Of a DNA stretch of 64,000 nucleotides, positions 23,001 to 28,225 are shown one piece after another. A program made the translations under genes and the position numbers. The notes beneath the pieces are model-generated. The model was not told where the DNA came from. It saw only the letters and a program-made list of their open reading frames with translations, and searched no databases. Within the stretch, counting starts at the first letter, position 1; each line of letters starts with the position of its first letter. The stretch covers positions 248,001-312,000 of the forward strand of contig NZ_JAAAPJ010000005.1 in NCBI RefSeq assembly GCF_009909145.1, in the 5' to 3' direction. Origin of the DNA: Corallococcus silvisoli (GTDB lineage: Bacteria > Myxococcota > Myxococcia > Myxococcales > Myxococcaceae).

Positions 23001-23325
23001 GATGGCGGGCCGGGACACCGACTTCGCGCGAGCACTGCTGCCCATGATGCTCGCGGACCTGAAGTTGATGGAGGGCTACCGCTACCAGCCCGAAGCGCCC
23101 TTCGCGTTCCCCATCACCGTCATGCACGGCGCCTCCGATGACCGCATCACGGCCGAGGCCTCCTCGGCGTGGCGCGCGCTCACCCAGGGGGCGTTCCACC
23201 AGCACGTGACGCCGGGCGATCACTTCTTCCTTCGCCCGAACCAGGCCCAGGCCTGGCTCCTCCAGCGGATCGCCTCCGCCCTGCCTCCCCTCCTCCCGAC
23301 GCAAGCCTCTCCCCTCTCCGCCTGA
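6865..23325 (+). CDS. Trans-AT polyketide synthase, 5486 residues, ending in a thioesterase
   Basis: A single uninterrupted frame from a GTG start. Domain order by motif: DH1 (H24, D201); ACP1 (S357); KS1 (438-867, C607); DH2 (H1075, D1237); KR1 (Y1701); ACP2 with no serine (P1847); ACP3 (S1951); KS2 (2039-2477, C2209); ACP4 (S2711); KS3 (2803-3234, C2978); ACP5 (S3481); KR2 (Y3910); KS4 (4038-4461, C4209); vestigial AT (about 4475-4800); atypical DH3 (H4848, D5008); ACP6 (S5156); TE (S5300, D5426, H5453). KS1-KS3 are followed by the short linker typical of trans-AT synthases instead of an AT. The enzyme would extend and modify a chain received from the minus-strand PKS and release it through the TE. 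It lacks an N-terminal KS because its first module appears to be completed by the other protein. No ER or C-methyltransferase domain is present. The product is unknown. Confidence 0.95.
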   Translation: MPDLLHAFECSTTISHEDPLVRDHRVHGVRILPGVVFLDLVLRALKAQGFDTPSIELRNVLFSEPIATTEQFGRRVRLRFVPQDAEARHWRVTAESSPVPSGSDGPAGVGVVENFRCEFQVTREPFEGRLDVDALLKQATRTTDVDDAYVYARGAAIEHLEFMKGQGQLYFHEGGVLAALQLSRPAREHLEDFLLHPVLLDSSTLLPFLFMQQRPELALQPFIPIHIESFRAVRALGERVFVHVRESSTGLVADDLFHSDIDFYSREGQRLASLRKLSTKRIRSEALISRLRRPEGEARAPEPRAAPAVPAVPAAPATAASDAPILDYLRGLLASELSVAPESLDETENFYSQGLDSTHLLRVVRRLEQDLACKLYPTLLFEHSTLRELADYLSRHHAQGVAGLAPRQPPAGRAETPAPVRHEVLVPAAPSPRTRLDEPIAIIGLAGRYPQAADLDAFWDNLQAGRDCITEVPKERWNHDRWFDPNGKRPGTTQGKWGGFLQGIDQFDARLFNLSPREVELMDPQERLFLETAWQALEDSGQPGGALRGQRVGVFVGVMWGQYALLGLEETLKGHPVAPSSFASSIANRVSYFFDFRGPSLSLDTMCSSSLTALHLARESLLRGECGQALVGGVNLMLHPSKYVFLSEHRMLSSDGRCRAFGEGGSGYVPGEGVGAVLLKPLSRAEADGDFIHGVIRTTAVNHGGRSNGYTVPDPDVHATLISEALERSGVEPGTVGYIEAHGTGTSLGDPIEISGLGKAFRGRTAPEWSCAIGSVKSNVGHLEAAAGIAGITKVLLQLRHRKLAPSLHARQLNPFIDFASTPFRVQQELSDWPAPTTLAGQPAPRRAGLSSFGAGGANAHVILEEYVAPRADAPPPERPRLVVLSALKEDRLRPYAERLLRVLDRQAAPGGTAPRASLSQIAYSSQIRGEPMPARLAFVASSLEALRVQLRSYLEGTSLPADCFQGTGRAAPSTASLSARGTEAPALRELAARWVEGQDVDWSTLHPEGRPRRHPLPTYPFAWRSYWLPRTEHVATSGGAPRRLHPLLGLNTSTFAAVRFSTAFSATEPLLADHRVRGQPVLPGVVCLEMALAAARLAGAGPVHGLRDITWASPGVPSSDTATLDVSLELQQEGEHLGFRLVGATGQLHAQGRLSRKESSGQRESRPAPGDIQARCPRLLSAEDCYRLLASRGLEYGESLRPIRALHVGHDEALAALHLPTAPAPVDVTLPPGLLDGALQAVIGLLAQEPEGGVAAAERTWLPFSLTAVHLHRPLPPECFVHVTRKARRKDVETFELCLLDGAGTVLVRMEDFAIREVRGPAREHLRVLGEAWVPEPLERTSNEATGALLLFDHDTVLRDGLRGGTPRPVILVKPGTGFRSLGDGVYEIAPARTEDATLLLQALRQEGRVPTAVIHAWTALHGSGPDQQSLEQVLEQGLQALISFTRAWLQSRPVPSLQLLCVEAGDETSSPHAALSGFCKTINREHGALRYRVIRLGDGVTRPAWELLLQELSLPHAADDLIRLDRTGRARLRMQRLSLPDADSTPLLRHRGVYLITGGRGGLGLLFARFLAQRFQARLVLAGRAPEDAAVRDQLQTLAADGAEAVYLRADVSREDEAQALVNATVSRFGALHGVIHSAGVLRDAMVAHKRPEDVTEVLRPKVHGALHLDLATRQLPLDFFVLFSSLAGVIGNVGQCDYAFANRYLDQLARRRAAQVARGQRHGRSLSIAWPLWREGGMRVDAQVEQHLLRTLGMKPLGTRAGLDFFVRALHATEPVMAVVEGDLAAIDEAFALIQAPASAPLPPSSEAAPADMEAVLATVAEVLRVDPAEVDPDASLEDHGFDPTTLAVLSTRLGERMGRALSSRQLAEHASVRALCQTLAAVALPRPSVPAPAAPPSPRSEPQPVAPNGLLRDRVRAQVMGTAASILKMDVGDVDPDTDLRDFGFDSISMTQLANRLREQLGVDLTAAMLFEHDRLGALVEHLLATHRGALSARFPEERAPPSEPSVEVTAAPEPPKPQPPARTAPPKSVAGSSEPIAIIGMGGLFAQSPELGAFWRNLEQGRDLIAEIPPERWDWRALEGNPLTEPNRTRVRWGSFIDPVEHFDAAFFRITPREAALMDPQHRLFLQLAWNTLEDAGYRPSSLAGSDTGVFVGIGTTDYHDLLRDFGIAADAHTATGKAHSVLPNRLSFLLDLHGPSLPVETACSSSLVAIHHAVQALRSGQCTLALVGGVNLLLSPQLYFAFSRAGMLSEDGRCKTFDASANGYVRGEGLGALLLKPLSRAEADGDTIHAVIRGTAINHGGRAQALTAPNPKSQADLLVAAYEDARVDPATVGYIEAHGTGTSLGDPIEISGLRMAFERLYPRWQRPPPSRPHCALGSVKTNIGHLETAAGIAGVLKVALALRHRTLPASLHFQQPNPQLRLEGGPFYVNATTRPWPAPLDDAGVEGLRRAGVSSFGFGGTNAHVVLEEYRAAPRPPRTATRPQLVVLSARDPALLRTTAERLREALRNPAPPHLEDLAYTLTVGREVLDERLATVVRDLDELAARLDGWLGRGTAEHVHVGSADGARLHESLLGGAAGAAFLEALFTGGELDRLARLWVSGATSDLSRLYPLPSRRVSLPGSPFAQTRHWLLPGPADRLYVTGAATAPIAVPETAAPRDATPLEADGTWRGALQFLTQALATTARLDPATLRPTADFESYGMNSILIAELHQKLEAAFGKLPITLFFKYKNLADLAAYLGQEHGAQLQRLTRQAPGPSATTAPPPEGPPPPAARVGPPEQRPRSSPMPRDSVADGDIAIIGMSGRYPQAEDLEHYWRNLETGKDCIEEIPTERWDYRPLFDATRQEPGSIYAKWGGFLDRVDRFDAAFFQISPLIARYMDPQERLFLETAWACMEDAGYTRAGLAKADAGDQRAPVGVFVGATYNEYALFGAQEWSRGHRIPFSTQSFSIANRVSYALNLSGPSLTLDTACSSSLNAIHLACESLRSGACEVALAGGVNLSLHPSKYVMLCANRFASSDGRCRSFAAGGDGYVPGEGVGAVLLKPLAMALRDGDTIHAVIKGSAHNHDGKTHGYTVPNPVAQTEVISTALRRAGVDARTLGYVEAHGTGTSLGDPIEVTGLTDAFRSHTPDRGFCAIGSVKASIGHLESAAGIAQLHKVLLQMRHRRLAPTLIHGGQLNPHIDFASTPFRVQREATPWHSRPGEPLRAGISSFGAGGVNVHLVVESWEGPALRSFPLPARPQVLVLSARTPERLRVQARRLLDWLEARPDWGLGEFEALAFTLQQGREAMSARLAFVASDLVITRERLRVYVAHAEDSVALRAQGLFTATLSPSHVADAAPPESELLALVARHEHATLARTWAEGTPWPWRALYREHPPRRLRLPTYPFAGERHWIESSGPAPTPPPPGAPPAPTSPEPRHRQSMREQLAHAPQAERHALLISLLGEAVARVLAYAPSTQPSPEEGFFDLGMESVQATQLVEHLEGELGIDLYPTLAFDHPTLRALADFLLERLPAVAEAPAARRAEAPAEVVLARPEWRDAPCTESPGRAPRGVLLVGGSEAHARAFREHLHAQGVEVPVVGARLGQRFDATGAEPEFDPADARQVQQLLAALSGRGLQPSHVFHLGALDADFGKDPTLGFAQLLGIAQGMLAHTSDGAMRLGYLHATVDGTHRPAHAALGGFCRALGLEAPRLGFQTLALGPESSAPSEVARLALANSGQDDVEIRYVADRRQVRELVEPPHAPPRPSPLRQGGAYLLTGGAGGLGLLLAEHLVRTVQARIALMGRGELDEARRLRLEALRGTGAQVFYIRADVSDRDSAARGLLEACERLGTVHGIIHAAGATRDSLVAAKDPAQWAAVLGPKVHGTLHLDEASRHLPLDFFALFSSTAAITGNVGQSDYAFANAFLDAFAEEREARRARGERRGRTVSFNWPLWAEGGMRVDASTLRFMERRGGLTPLPTALGLSVFEAGLAQDDCQRVVFHGARDVLVQRFGIRAKAVVPEAAPPSPSPAPVAGPRSSAPTPEGREPIAIIGMACRFPGGCDSPEALWRFLMEGGDAIVDVPRERWDPEAFFNADPDAAGRVYVRQAGFLKEAPALFDARLFGISPREAIDMDPQQRLLLEVSWEALERAGLAPDSLAGSPVGVFVGMGSAEYGLLPRTAGQFSAYSATGLAANIASGRISHRLGLQGPALTVDTACSSSLMAVHLACDSLLRGESTVAVAGGVNLMLSPYTFVSLSRLRALAPDGRCKTFDASADGYGRAEGGGMIVLKRLADARRDGDPVLAVLLGSAANHDGASSGLTVPNGLAQQALLRKALESAHLEPQRISYVEAHGTGTSLGDPIEMQALGTVYGQRPASAEAFTVGAVKAHLGHLEAAAGIAGLIKTVLCLQHRTIPKQPHLHQLNPHIRLERMRARLAWDTLRWDGEGRAAGVSAFGFSGTNVHVIVAEPPAPPAPVASPPRPVHLLPLSARDDAALRAQARAWREYLSREPEHLLGAACTAAVAARSHLEHRAAVVASDGAGLAAGLLALAEGHGAGGLLRGVVEQAAIPRLALAIPHAGDLRATVAALSPVEPVFAAAFDACGAVVAELSGGSPRMLEAPEVTTFRARYALLKLLGHWGYQPDALLADGLGLYLAACEAGVLELRDALRCLLRDLGGLGAFTLEPGQLTEPRLRLLHTRTDALIDARKAARADTWTQPALATGDWEAALAGLASTERRIIVALGDTERPWLRATSDEAPWRTLLDCVADLYTRGLAPARRPFTEGRARPERPPPTYPFQRKPYWLPTRPVEVAPIGTDASGPPVFDGTPLHSPRREREFAYRISYARLPELADNHGVAHVGHLQELLTRAIRQHLDFTSFALRDVRYLVALHVDPHEEREVRLGVEPLEGDRARLLLHGRVDERGPWTLHAQAVLEHAASTPDASGALPSLEQATRWDGDTFYRRLEALSFDLGESVKWVDAVDFREGEALARFRPRSRAEQPSHALGFHPGILDACAQLFAVAGAAHLDERMRFMVVGWESFQLHHAPASDTLLCHITFPEPPDANGNITGHFRLLDEANRLVAEARGHRLRLLSAERVAALEKALQDTPRPQGPRSHEVRDAAAQHAAVVAFLTGRAAHHLQMEQDAVTPHVPLRDLGLDSITGLSLRRDIEETLSLRVPAELLLEGPSIDNLTRALLRDLAPAERAPDAVPPATAPHSWFSHVVRRPRPRVRLFCFPYGGGGASLYLDWARLLPEHIEVWPIQLPGRETRIHEPPLHRLEDLLPQLESALRPHLDLPFAFYGHSLGALLAYLLASRLRARGLPQPEHLLVGGASAPFLSPGPFLEGLQQRFRAAGFQGVPDPGTREPLGPLLDIAMNTAEGRVMAGRDTDFARALLPMMLADLKLMEGYRYQPEAPFAFPITVMHGASDDRITAEASSAWRALTQGAFHQHVTPGDHFFLRPNQAQAWLLQRIASALPPLLPTQASPLSA
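8176..12840 (+). other. PKS module: KS1-DH2-KR1-ACP2(dead)-ACP3
   Basis: KS1 has C607 in DTMCSSS (Met replaces the usual Ala) and both histidines (HGTGT H742, NVGHL H782). DH2 has HRVRGQPVLP (H1075) and D1237. KR1 has TGGRGGLG and Y1701. The first of two carriers reads GFDPTT, so the phosphopantetheine serine is proline (P1847, codon 12403-12405). The second reads GFDSIS (S1951) and is intact. Confidence 0.8.
12979..15115 (+). other. PKS module: KS2-ACP4
   Basis: KS2 has VETACSSS (C2209) and the usual HGTGT and NIGHL. It is followed by the trans-AT linker and a carrier with GMNS (S2711). There is no reducing domain, so a beta-keto group would be left unless a trans enzyme acts. Confidence 0.8.
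15271..18900 (+). other. PKS module: KS3-ACP5-KR2 (carrier before reductase)
   Basis: KS3 has DTACSSS (C2978). The carrier (GMES, S3481) comes directly after the linker. KR2 with TGGAGGLG and SDYAFAN (Y3910) follows it rather than preceding it. Confidence 0.78.
18976..22460 (+). other. PKS module: KS4-vestigial AT-atypical DH3-ACP6
   Basis: KS4 (C4209) resembles cis-AT KS domains more than KS1-3 do (DSPEALWRFL, DMDPQQRLLLEVSWEALERAG). The next about 320 residues retain AT landmarks (EPVFAAAFDAC; YLAACEAGVLELRDALR), but the GHSxGE active-site motif reads ADGLGL, with Gly4642 in place of serine. DH3 has HGVAH where HxxxG is expected, and keeps an acid in HPGILD (D5008). ACP6 is intact (GLDS, S5156). 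Confidence 0.75.
22500..23325 (+). other. PKS thioesterase domain
   Basis: A terminal alpha/beta-hydrolase with GHSLGA (S5300), HGASDD (D5426) and PGDHFF (H5453) follows ACP6. It begins FCFPYGGGGAS and contains QLPGRETR. These motifs are closer to type II (RifR/GrsT-like) thioesterases than to most fused type I releasing domains. Its position makes chain release the likely job. Confidence 0.85.
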
Positions 23326-23349
23326 CCCCTCATCCTCGGACGGCTCTCC

Positions 23350-24150
23350 ATGCGACGCGCCCACCTCTTCGAATTCAACGACCTGCCATGGCTGCCTTCG
23401 CCCCTGCGCAAGACGATCATGGAGTTCCTGCACCACATGTCCGTACGGCTGCGGATGTATGACAATGGCTTCGACGCCCTCGCCCGGCTGATGGAGCAGA
23501 AGGGCCTCACGTCCATCCAGGCGATGTGCGCGGGGGACGGCGGGCTGATGCTGGCCCTGTCCCGGCACCTGGGCCGCGAGGACGTCCGCATCCAGCTGTC
23601 GGACAAGTACCCGTCGCTGGAGCGGTTCGCCGAAATCGAGCGTGAGAGCGCGGGCCAGGTGAGCCACGTCCAGGCGTCGGTGGACGTGCTGGACGTTCCC
23701 GAACACCTGTCGGGCCTGCGCCTCATCGTCAACGCCGTGCACCACTTCCAGCCCGGCGCGGTGCGGGGAATCCTGGCGGACGCGGTGGCCAAGCAGCAGC
23801 CCATCGTGTTCCTGGAGCCCGTCCAGCGCGACCTGCTGTCCGTGCTGCGCTTCAGCGCCGCGACGCCGTTCATCAGCGCCTGGTTGAGCCTGGGAGGCAT
23901 CCGCCCCTTGAGCCTGCGCCGCGTGCTGCTGGGCTTCGTGGCCCCCGTGGGCGCGTTGTGCTTCCTCTTCGACGGCGTGGTCTCGCACCTGCGCGCCTAC
24001 CACCTCCAGGAGTGGCAAGCGCTCATCCAGCAGGTCGACGGGCACGAGGGCTATGACTGGGATTTGCGGCAACTGACGGGGTTCATGGGCGCGCGCGTCT
24101 CCTTCCTGGCCGGCGTGCCGAAGCCGCGGACCCCGGTGCTGACGCCATGA
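23350..24150 (+). CDS. Methyltransferase-like protein of the PKS cluster
   Basis: 266 residues, starting 24 bp after the PKS stop. The N-terminus (FEFNDLPWLPSPLRKTIMEFL) resembles a group of small Rossmann methyltransferase-like proteins. A degenerate SAM-binding loop MCAGDGGLM is followed by an acidic end of beta-2 (QLSDKYP) and a motif-IV-like segment LRLIVNAVHHF. The C-terminal third is unusually hydrophobic (VLLGFVAPVGALCFLF), suggesting a membrane surface or a greasy substrate pocket. If active it would transfer a methyl group from SAM, perhaps to an oxygen of the polyketide. The glycine loop departs from the usual ExGxGxG, so activity is uncertain. It ends in an ATGA overlap with the next gene. 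Confidence 0.65.
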   Translation: MRRAHLFEFNDLPWLPSPLRKTIMEFLHHMSVRLRMYDNGFDALARLMEQKGLTSIQAMCAGDGGLMLALSRHLGREDVRIQLSDKYPSLERFAEIERESAGQVSHVQASVDVLDVPEHLSGLRLIVNAVHHFQPGAVRGILADAVAKQQPIVFLEPVQRDLLSVLRFSAATPFISAWLSLGGIRPLSLRRVLLGFVAPVGALCFLFDGVVSHLRAYHLQEWQALIQQVDGHEGYDWDLRQLTGFMGARVSFLAGVPKPRTPVLTP

Positions 24151-25781
24151 GCGCCGCGGAGGTGTTGATCGTGGGGGCTGGCCCGGTGGGGCTGTGCCTC
24201 GCGCTCGCGCTCGACCAGCAGGGCGTCCGGGTGCGCATCATCGACAAGGAGCCCTCGTTCTCCGGCGAGTCCAAGGCCGTGACGCTCCAGCCCCGGACCC
24301 TGGAGATCTTCCAGACGCTGGGCGTCGCGGACCGGCTCATGAAGGACGGGGTGGTCAACCGCGTCATGAACATGCACGTCGGGCGTAAGCGCGTCACGGT
24401 GCTGCGCTACGACCGGCTGGAGAGCGCCTTCGCCTTCTACCTGCACCTGCACCAGGGCCAGACGGAGCGGGCGCTGGTCCAGGTGCTGGCAGACCGGGGC
24501 ATCACCGTGGAGCGCTCCACCGCGCTGGAGGGCTTCCGCCAGGACGCCGCGGGAGTGACGGCGCGGCTCGCGCGGACCGGGAGCGCGCCGGAGGAGGTCA
24601 CGGTGCCGTACCTGGTGGGCTGCGATGGTGGCCACAGCCGGGTCCGCGCGGTGCTCGACCTGGCGTTCAGCGGCGCGCGGCATGACGACAACTGGATCAT
24701 GACCGACGTGCGCATCCCCAACATGTCGCTCGCCCGCGACGAGCGCCACGGCTTCATCCTGGACCGGTTCCCCTTCGTGGTGCTGAACCTGGGCAACGAC
24801 TACTACCGGCTCATCGCCGCGCGTCCCCCCGGGTCACCGCTTGCGGGGCAGGTGCCTACGCTGGAGGAGTTCCGCGAGATCATGACGCCGCTGGGCCTGG
24901 GACACTGGCGGCTGGAGGAGCCGCTGTGGCTCACCCACTACCATCCCAGCCAGCGCCTCGTTTCCCACTACCGGGTGGGGCGGGTCTTCGTGGCGGGGGA
25001 CGCGGCCCACGTGAACACCCCCATCGCCGCGCAGGGACTCAACACGGGGGTGCTGGATGCGGTCAACCTGGCGTGGAAGCTCCGCCTCGCGGTCCGGGGC
25101 AAGGCGAGCACCGCCCTGCTCGACAGCTACCACGCGGAGCGCCACGCCGCCGCCGTGACGATGTTCGCCCAGAACGACCGGCTCACCACGCTCGTCTTTG
25201 GCACCAATCCCCTGCTGCGCTTCCTGGCGCGCAAGCAGTTGCACCTGCTCAACATCCCCGCGTTGAACCTGAAGAACGTCCTGGGGACCTCGCAGCTCGA
25301 CCTGCATTACCGCCACAGCCCGGTGGTGCAACCAGCGCTCGACGCCTCCGGCACCCGCGCCGCCCGTGCCGCGTTCGCCCCAGGCCGGGCCCAGCCCGGA
25401 GATCGCGCGCCGCACTGTGTCTTGCACGCGGAGAGGTCCACCCCGCTCTACGAGGTCCTCCGAGCGACCCACCACACGCTCCTCATCCTGGGCGGTGAGA
25501 CACCCGACCCGGCGCGGATGCGGGCCATGGCCGAGCACGCCCGCGCGAAACACGGCGAGTGGCTCACGTCCCACTTCGTGTTTCACGGGCAGATCGCGCC
25601 CGGCTTCGACGGTGGAGGGCTGGGCACGACCTGGCGGGACGTGGATGGGAAGGCCCACCGGGCCCTGGGCGCGAAAGGCGCGGGCTGCGTGTTGATCCGC
25701 CCCGACGCCTACATCGCCGCGCGCTTCCCCCTGGATGCGTCAGGGAGCCTGGACACCTATTTCAACGCCCTCCTGCACTGA
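24147..25781 (+). CDS. FAD-dependent aromatic-type monooxygenase of the PKS cluster
   Basis: 544 residues. It has the three motifs of the PheA/TfdB class of single-component flavin monooxygenases: LIVGAGPVGLCLA (residues 7-19) for FAD ADP, YLVGCDGGHSRVR (the DG motif) and VFVAGDAAHVNTPIAAQGLN (the GD motif). A thioredoxin-like C-terminal extension is typical of the class. These enzymes hydroxylate aromatic or enolic substrates using NAD(P)H and oxygen. Its ATG overlaps the stop of the methyltransferase-like gene (ATGA), so the two are translationally coupled and should act on the same polyketide. Which carbon is oxidised cannot be read. Confidence 0.88.
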   Translation: MSAAEVLIVGAGPVGLCLALALDQQGVRVRIIDKEPSFSGESKAVTLQPRTLEIFQTLGVADRLMKDGVVNRVMNMHVGRKRVTVLRYDRLESAFAFYLHLHQGQTERALVQVLADRGITVERSTALEGFRQDAAGVTARLARTGSAPEEVTVPYLVGCDGGHSRVRAVLDLAFSGARHDDNWIMTDVRIPNMSLARDERHGFILDRFPFVVLNLGNDYYRLIAARPPGSPLAGQVPTLEEFREIMTPLGLGHWRLEEPLWLTHYHPSQRLVSHYRVGRVFVAGDAAHVNTPIAAQGLNTGVLDAVNLAWKLRLAVRGKASTALLDSYHAERHAAAVTMFAQNDRLTTLVFGTNPLLRFLARKQLHLLNIPALNLKNVLGTSQLDLHYRHSPVVQPALDASGTRAARAAFAPGRAQPGDRAPHCVLHAERSTPLYEVLRATHHTLLILGGETPDPARMRAMAEHARAKHGEWLTSHFVFHGQIAPGFDGGGLGTTWRDVDGKAHRALGAKGAGCVLIRPDAYIAARFPLDASGSLDTYFNALLH

Positions 25782-25790
25782 GGGCCCACG

Positions 25791-25819
25791 GCGGGGGGAC
25801 GCGGCTCAGGTCCCCCCGC
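25791..25819. terminator. Bidirectional hairpin between the FAD monooxygenase and AT-ER genes
   Basis: gcggggggac (25791-25800) pairs perfectly over 10 bp with gtccccccgc (25810-25819). The second arm lies in the last codons of the minus-strand AT-ER gene. It separates two convergent genes and can fold from either transcript. Confidence 0.55.
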
Positions 25820-28094
25820 GCATCACCTGGAAGCGCTCCTCCAGCCAGCCCGCCGTCGCCTCCATGAGCTTGTCGCCAATGGCATCCACGTGCCGGTCGC
25901 GCCACGAGGCAAGGGGTGTCCCACGGACCCACTGGTTGAACGCGCCCATCGCGGGCCCGCAGTGGACCTGGTAGTCGGTGCGCTGCTCGCGGCTCCCGCG
26001 CAAGGCCAGGCGCGAGGTGTGGACGAAGTACCAGCGGAACACGAGGGCCATCTTCTTCCGGGGGTTGCGCTCGGCGCGCTCCAGCTCCGCGGGGTCGGCG
26101 CGCAGGTAGTGCTGCCGCGTCTCCTCCCAGACCTCCTCGAAGCCGCGACGGAAGACCTTCTCCTGGAGCTGCTTCCGGGTCTCCGCGTCCAGGGCCTCCA
26201 GGGAGGGATGTTGTTGGTAGAGCGCGTAGAGGCGGTTGGCGCGCGCCGGAAAGAAGAGCCCCTTGCGCACCACCTGGATCTTCGCCCCCAGCTCGAACAT
26301 GTCGCCCGCGGGAGCGCACGTCACGTCCTGCACGTCCAGCGTCTCCAGCAGATCCTTCACGGGCTCGCTGGTCCCGGCCTCCACGGTGCACTGGTTGATG
26401 GACCCCGTCACGATGAAGTCCGCGCCCATCAGGAACGCCGCCGCCGCCGCGTGGGGGGTTCCGATGCCCCCCGCCGCCCCCAGGCGGATGCGGGCCGGGT
26501 AGCGGTGCAGGGCCATCATCCGGTCGCGCAGCAAGCTCATCGCCGGGAACAGGGCACTGGCGACGCCCTGGTCCGTGTGACCTCCGGAGTCGGACTCCAC
26601 GCAGACGTCCCCGGCCATGGGCAGCTCGAGCGCGAGCCGGGCCTCCTCCGGGGTGAGCTGTCCGGCGCGGACGAGCCCATCGAGCAGGGACTGGGGAGGC
26701 GGCGACATGAAGGCCTCCGCGACCTCCGGCCGGGACACCTTGGCGATGAGCCGGTTCGGCGCCTCGATCTGACCGTCCTCGCGCCGCCGCACGCCCGTCA
26801 TGCGGAAGCGCACGAGGGCCGGGGTCAATTGCAGGAACGCCGACGCCTCGACGTTGCGGACACCCCGGCGAAGGAAGAGGTCGACCAGCCGCGCCTCGCG
26901 TTCGGGGCGTTCAGGGCTGTGCAACAGGTTCATGCCGTAGGCCTCGCCCGGACGCAGCGCGGCCTGGATGGCCAGGAGCTCCTCCTCGATGCGCTCGAGC
27001 GGGACCCCGCCGGTCCCGAAGAACCCCAGCAACCCCGCGCGTCCCATGCGCACCACCAGTTCCCGGGAGGAGATGCCCTTGTACATGGAGCCCGCCACGT
27101 AGGAGAGGCGCACGCCATAGGCCTCACGGAAGGCCTTGCTGCCCAGCGTCCCGGCGCGCGCCCCCGGCTCGCGCGCGGGCGTGGGCGCGCGGACCGGTGA
27201 GGGCGCCTCCAACCTGGGAGGAGGCGCCACGACGGGCACGCTCGCGGTCATGCCCGCGGGGGTCGCCTGACGAATCTGCCCGATGAGCCCCGTGAGCACC
27301 CGGCCGTGCCCTACCTCCACGAACTCCTGCTCCCCCTGGGCGAGGAGGGAGCGCACGCTCTGCGTCCACCGCACCGGCGAGTCGATCTGCCGGGCCAGCA
27401 GCTCCGGCACCCGCGCGTCCTCGTAGGGCCGGGCCTCCACGTTGGAGATGACCGGGAAGCGCAGCGGCGCGAAGGAGAACTCCCGCAGGAAGGCCGCGAA
27501 GGCGTCGCGCGCGGGCCGCATGTACCGGGAATGGAACGCGGCGCTCACCTTGAGCAGGACGACGTTGGCGCCCACCGCGCGCAGCTCGGGCGCCACCCGC
27601 TCCAGGTCCTCGCGCGGTCCGGACATCACCTGCTGGGTGGGCGTGTTGTCATTGGCCAGGTCCAGGGTGCGCACCCCCAGCCGCTCCAGCACTTCGACGA
27701 TGCGCTCCCCGGACAGGCCCACCACCGCGGCCATGCCACCTCCGCTCGCCTGGGCCATCAACTCCCCGCGCTTGCGGACCAGGAGGACGCCGGTCGCGAA
27801 GTCGAAGGCACCCGCGGCGAACAGCGCGTTGTACTCCCCCAGGCTGTGCCCCATGGCATACTCGGGATCGCGTCCATGGCGCGCCCGCTGCTCCAGCCAT
27901 GCGAGCGCATTCAGGACGAACAGCGCGGGCTGGGTATACCGCGTCTCATCCAGACGCGCGTCCTGGCAGACCTCCGCCAGCCGATACCCCAAGAGGGCGT
28001 CCGCCTGGGCCGCCAACCCCGGGTGTCTCGCGACCAGATCCCCACCCATTCCCCGCTTCTGAGAACCCTGTCCAGGAAACACGAACGTCGTCAT
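25806..28094 (-). CDS. Free-standing malonyl acyltransferase fused to a PfaD-type enoyl reductase
   Basis: 762 residues. Residues 1-285 are an acyltransferase: FVFPGQGSQ, GHSLGEY (Ser84) and AFHS (His188, as in malonyl-selective domains). After a Pro/Ala linker, residues about 315-762 are an FMN-dependent enoyl reductase of the trans-AT PKS/PfaD family: GSKAFREAYGVRLSYVAGSMYKG, EAPNRLI, ESDSGGHTD (500-508) and AAGGIGTP. It should load malonyl groups on all the AT-less modules and reduce some enoyl intermediates. AT-ER fusions are known from trans-AT systems. It is the only intact AT in the window. GGGAG lies 6 nt before the ATG. It is transcribed away from the P450 gene across 131 bp. Confidence 0.93.
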   Translation of the reverse strand: MTTFVFPGQGSQKRGMGGDLVARHPGLAAQADALLGYRLAEVCQDARLDETRYTQPALFVLNALAWLEQRARHGRDPEYAMGHSLGEYNALFAAGAFDFATGVLLVRKRGELMAQASGGGMAAVVGLSGERIVEVLERLGVRTLDLANDNTPTQQVMSGPREDLERVAPELRAVGANVVLLKVSAAFHSRYMRPARDAFAAFLREFSFAPLRFPVISNVEARPYEDARVPELLARQIDSPVRWTQSVRSLLAQGEQEFVEVGHGRVLTGLIGQIRQATPAGMTASVPVVAPPPRLEAPSPVRAPTPAREPGARAGTLGSKAFREAYGVRLSYVAGSMYKGISSRELVVRMGRAGLLGFFGTGGVPLERIEEELLAIQAALRPGEAYGMNLLHSPERPEREARLVDLFLRRGVRNVEASAFLQLTPALVRFRMTGVRRREDGQIEAPNRLIAKVSRPEVAEAFMSPPPQSLLDGLVRAGQLTPEEARLALELPMAGDVCVESDSGGHTDQGVASALFPAMSLLRDRMMALHRYPARIRLGAAGGIGTPHAAAAAFLMGADFIVTGSINQCTVEAGTSEPVKDLLETLDVQDVTCAPAGDMFELGAKIQVVRKGLFFPARANRLYALYQQHPSLEALDAETRKQLQEKVFRRGFEEVWEETRQHYLRADPAELERAERNPRKKMALVFRWYFVHTSRLALRGSREQRTDYQVHCGPAMGAFNQWVRGTPLASWRDRHVDAIGDKLMEATAGWLEERFQVMRGGT

Positions 28095-28225
28095 GTGTCA
28101 CTCCCGTTTCCGTACGTCCGATGCTCGGTCTGCCGCTTCTCCTGGGTTATCATGTTCACGGCCGTGAGCCCATTCAGGGCCTTGTCCACGCTCTGTGCCC
28201 GCCGCTCTCCAGAGGAAACCATCCC

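Noticed and set aside
21478..24072. A 2.6-kb minus-strand open frame opposite the thioesterase end of the PKS
   Set aside because: No domain, no ribosome site, and it runs across two well-supported plus-strand genes.
27899..28225. N-terminal extension of the P450 and overlap with the AT-ER gene
   Set aside because: The added 109 residues are Pro/Arg-rich and not P450-like; the ATG at 28226 has a ribosome site and a normal family start.
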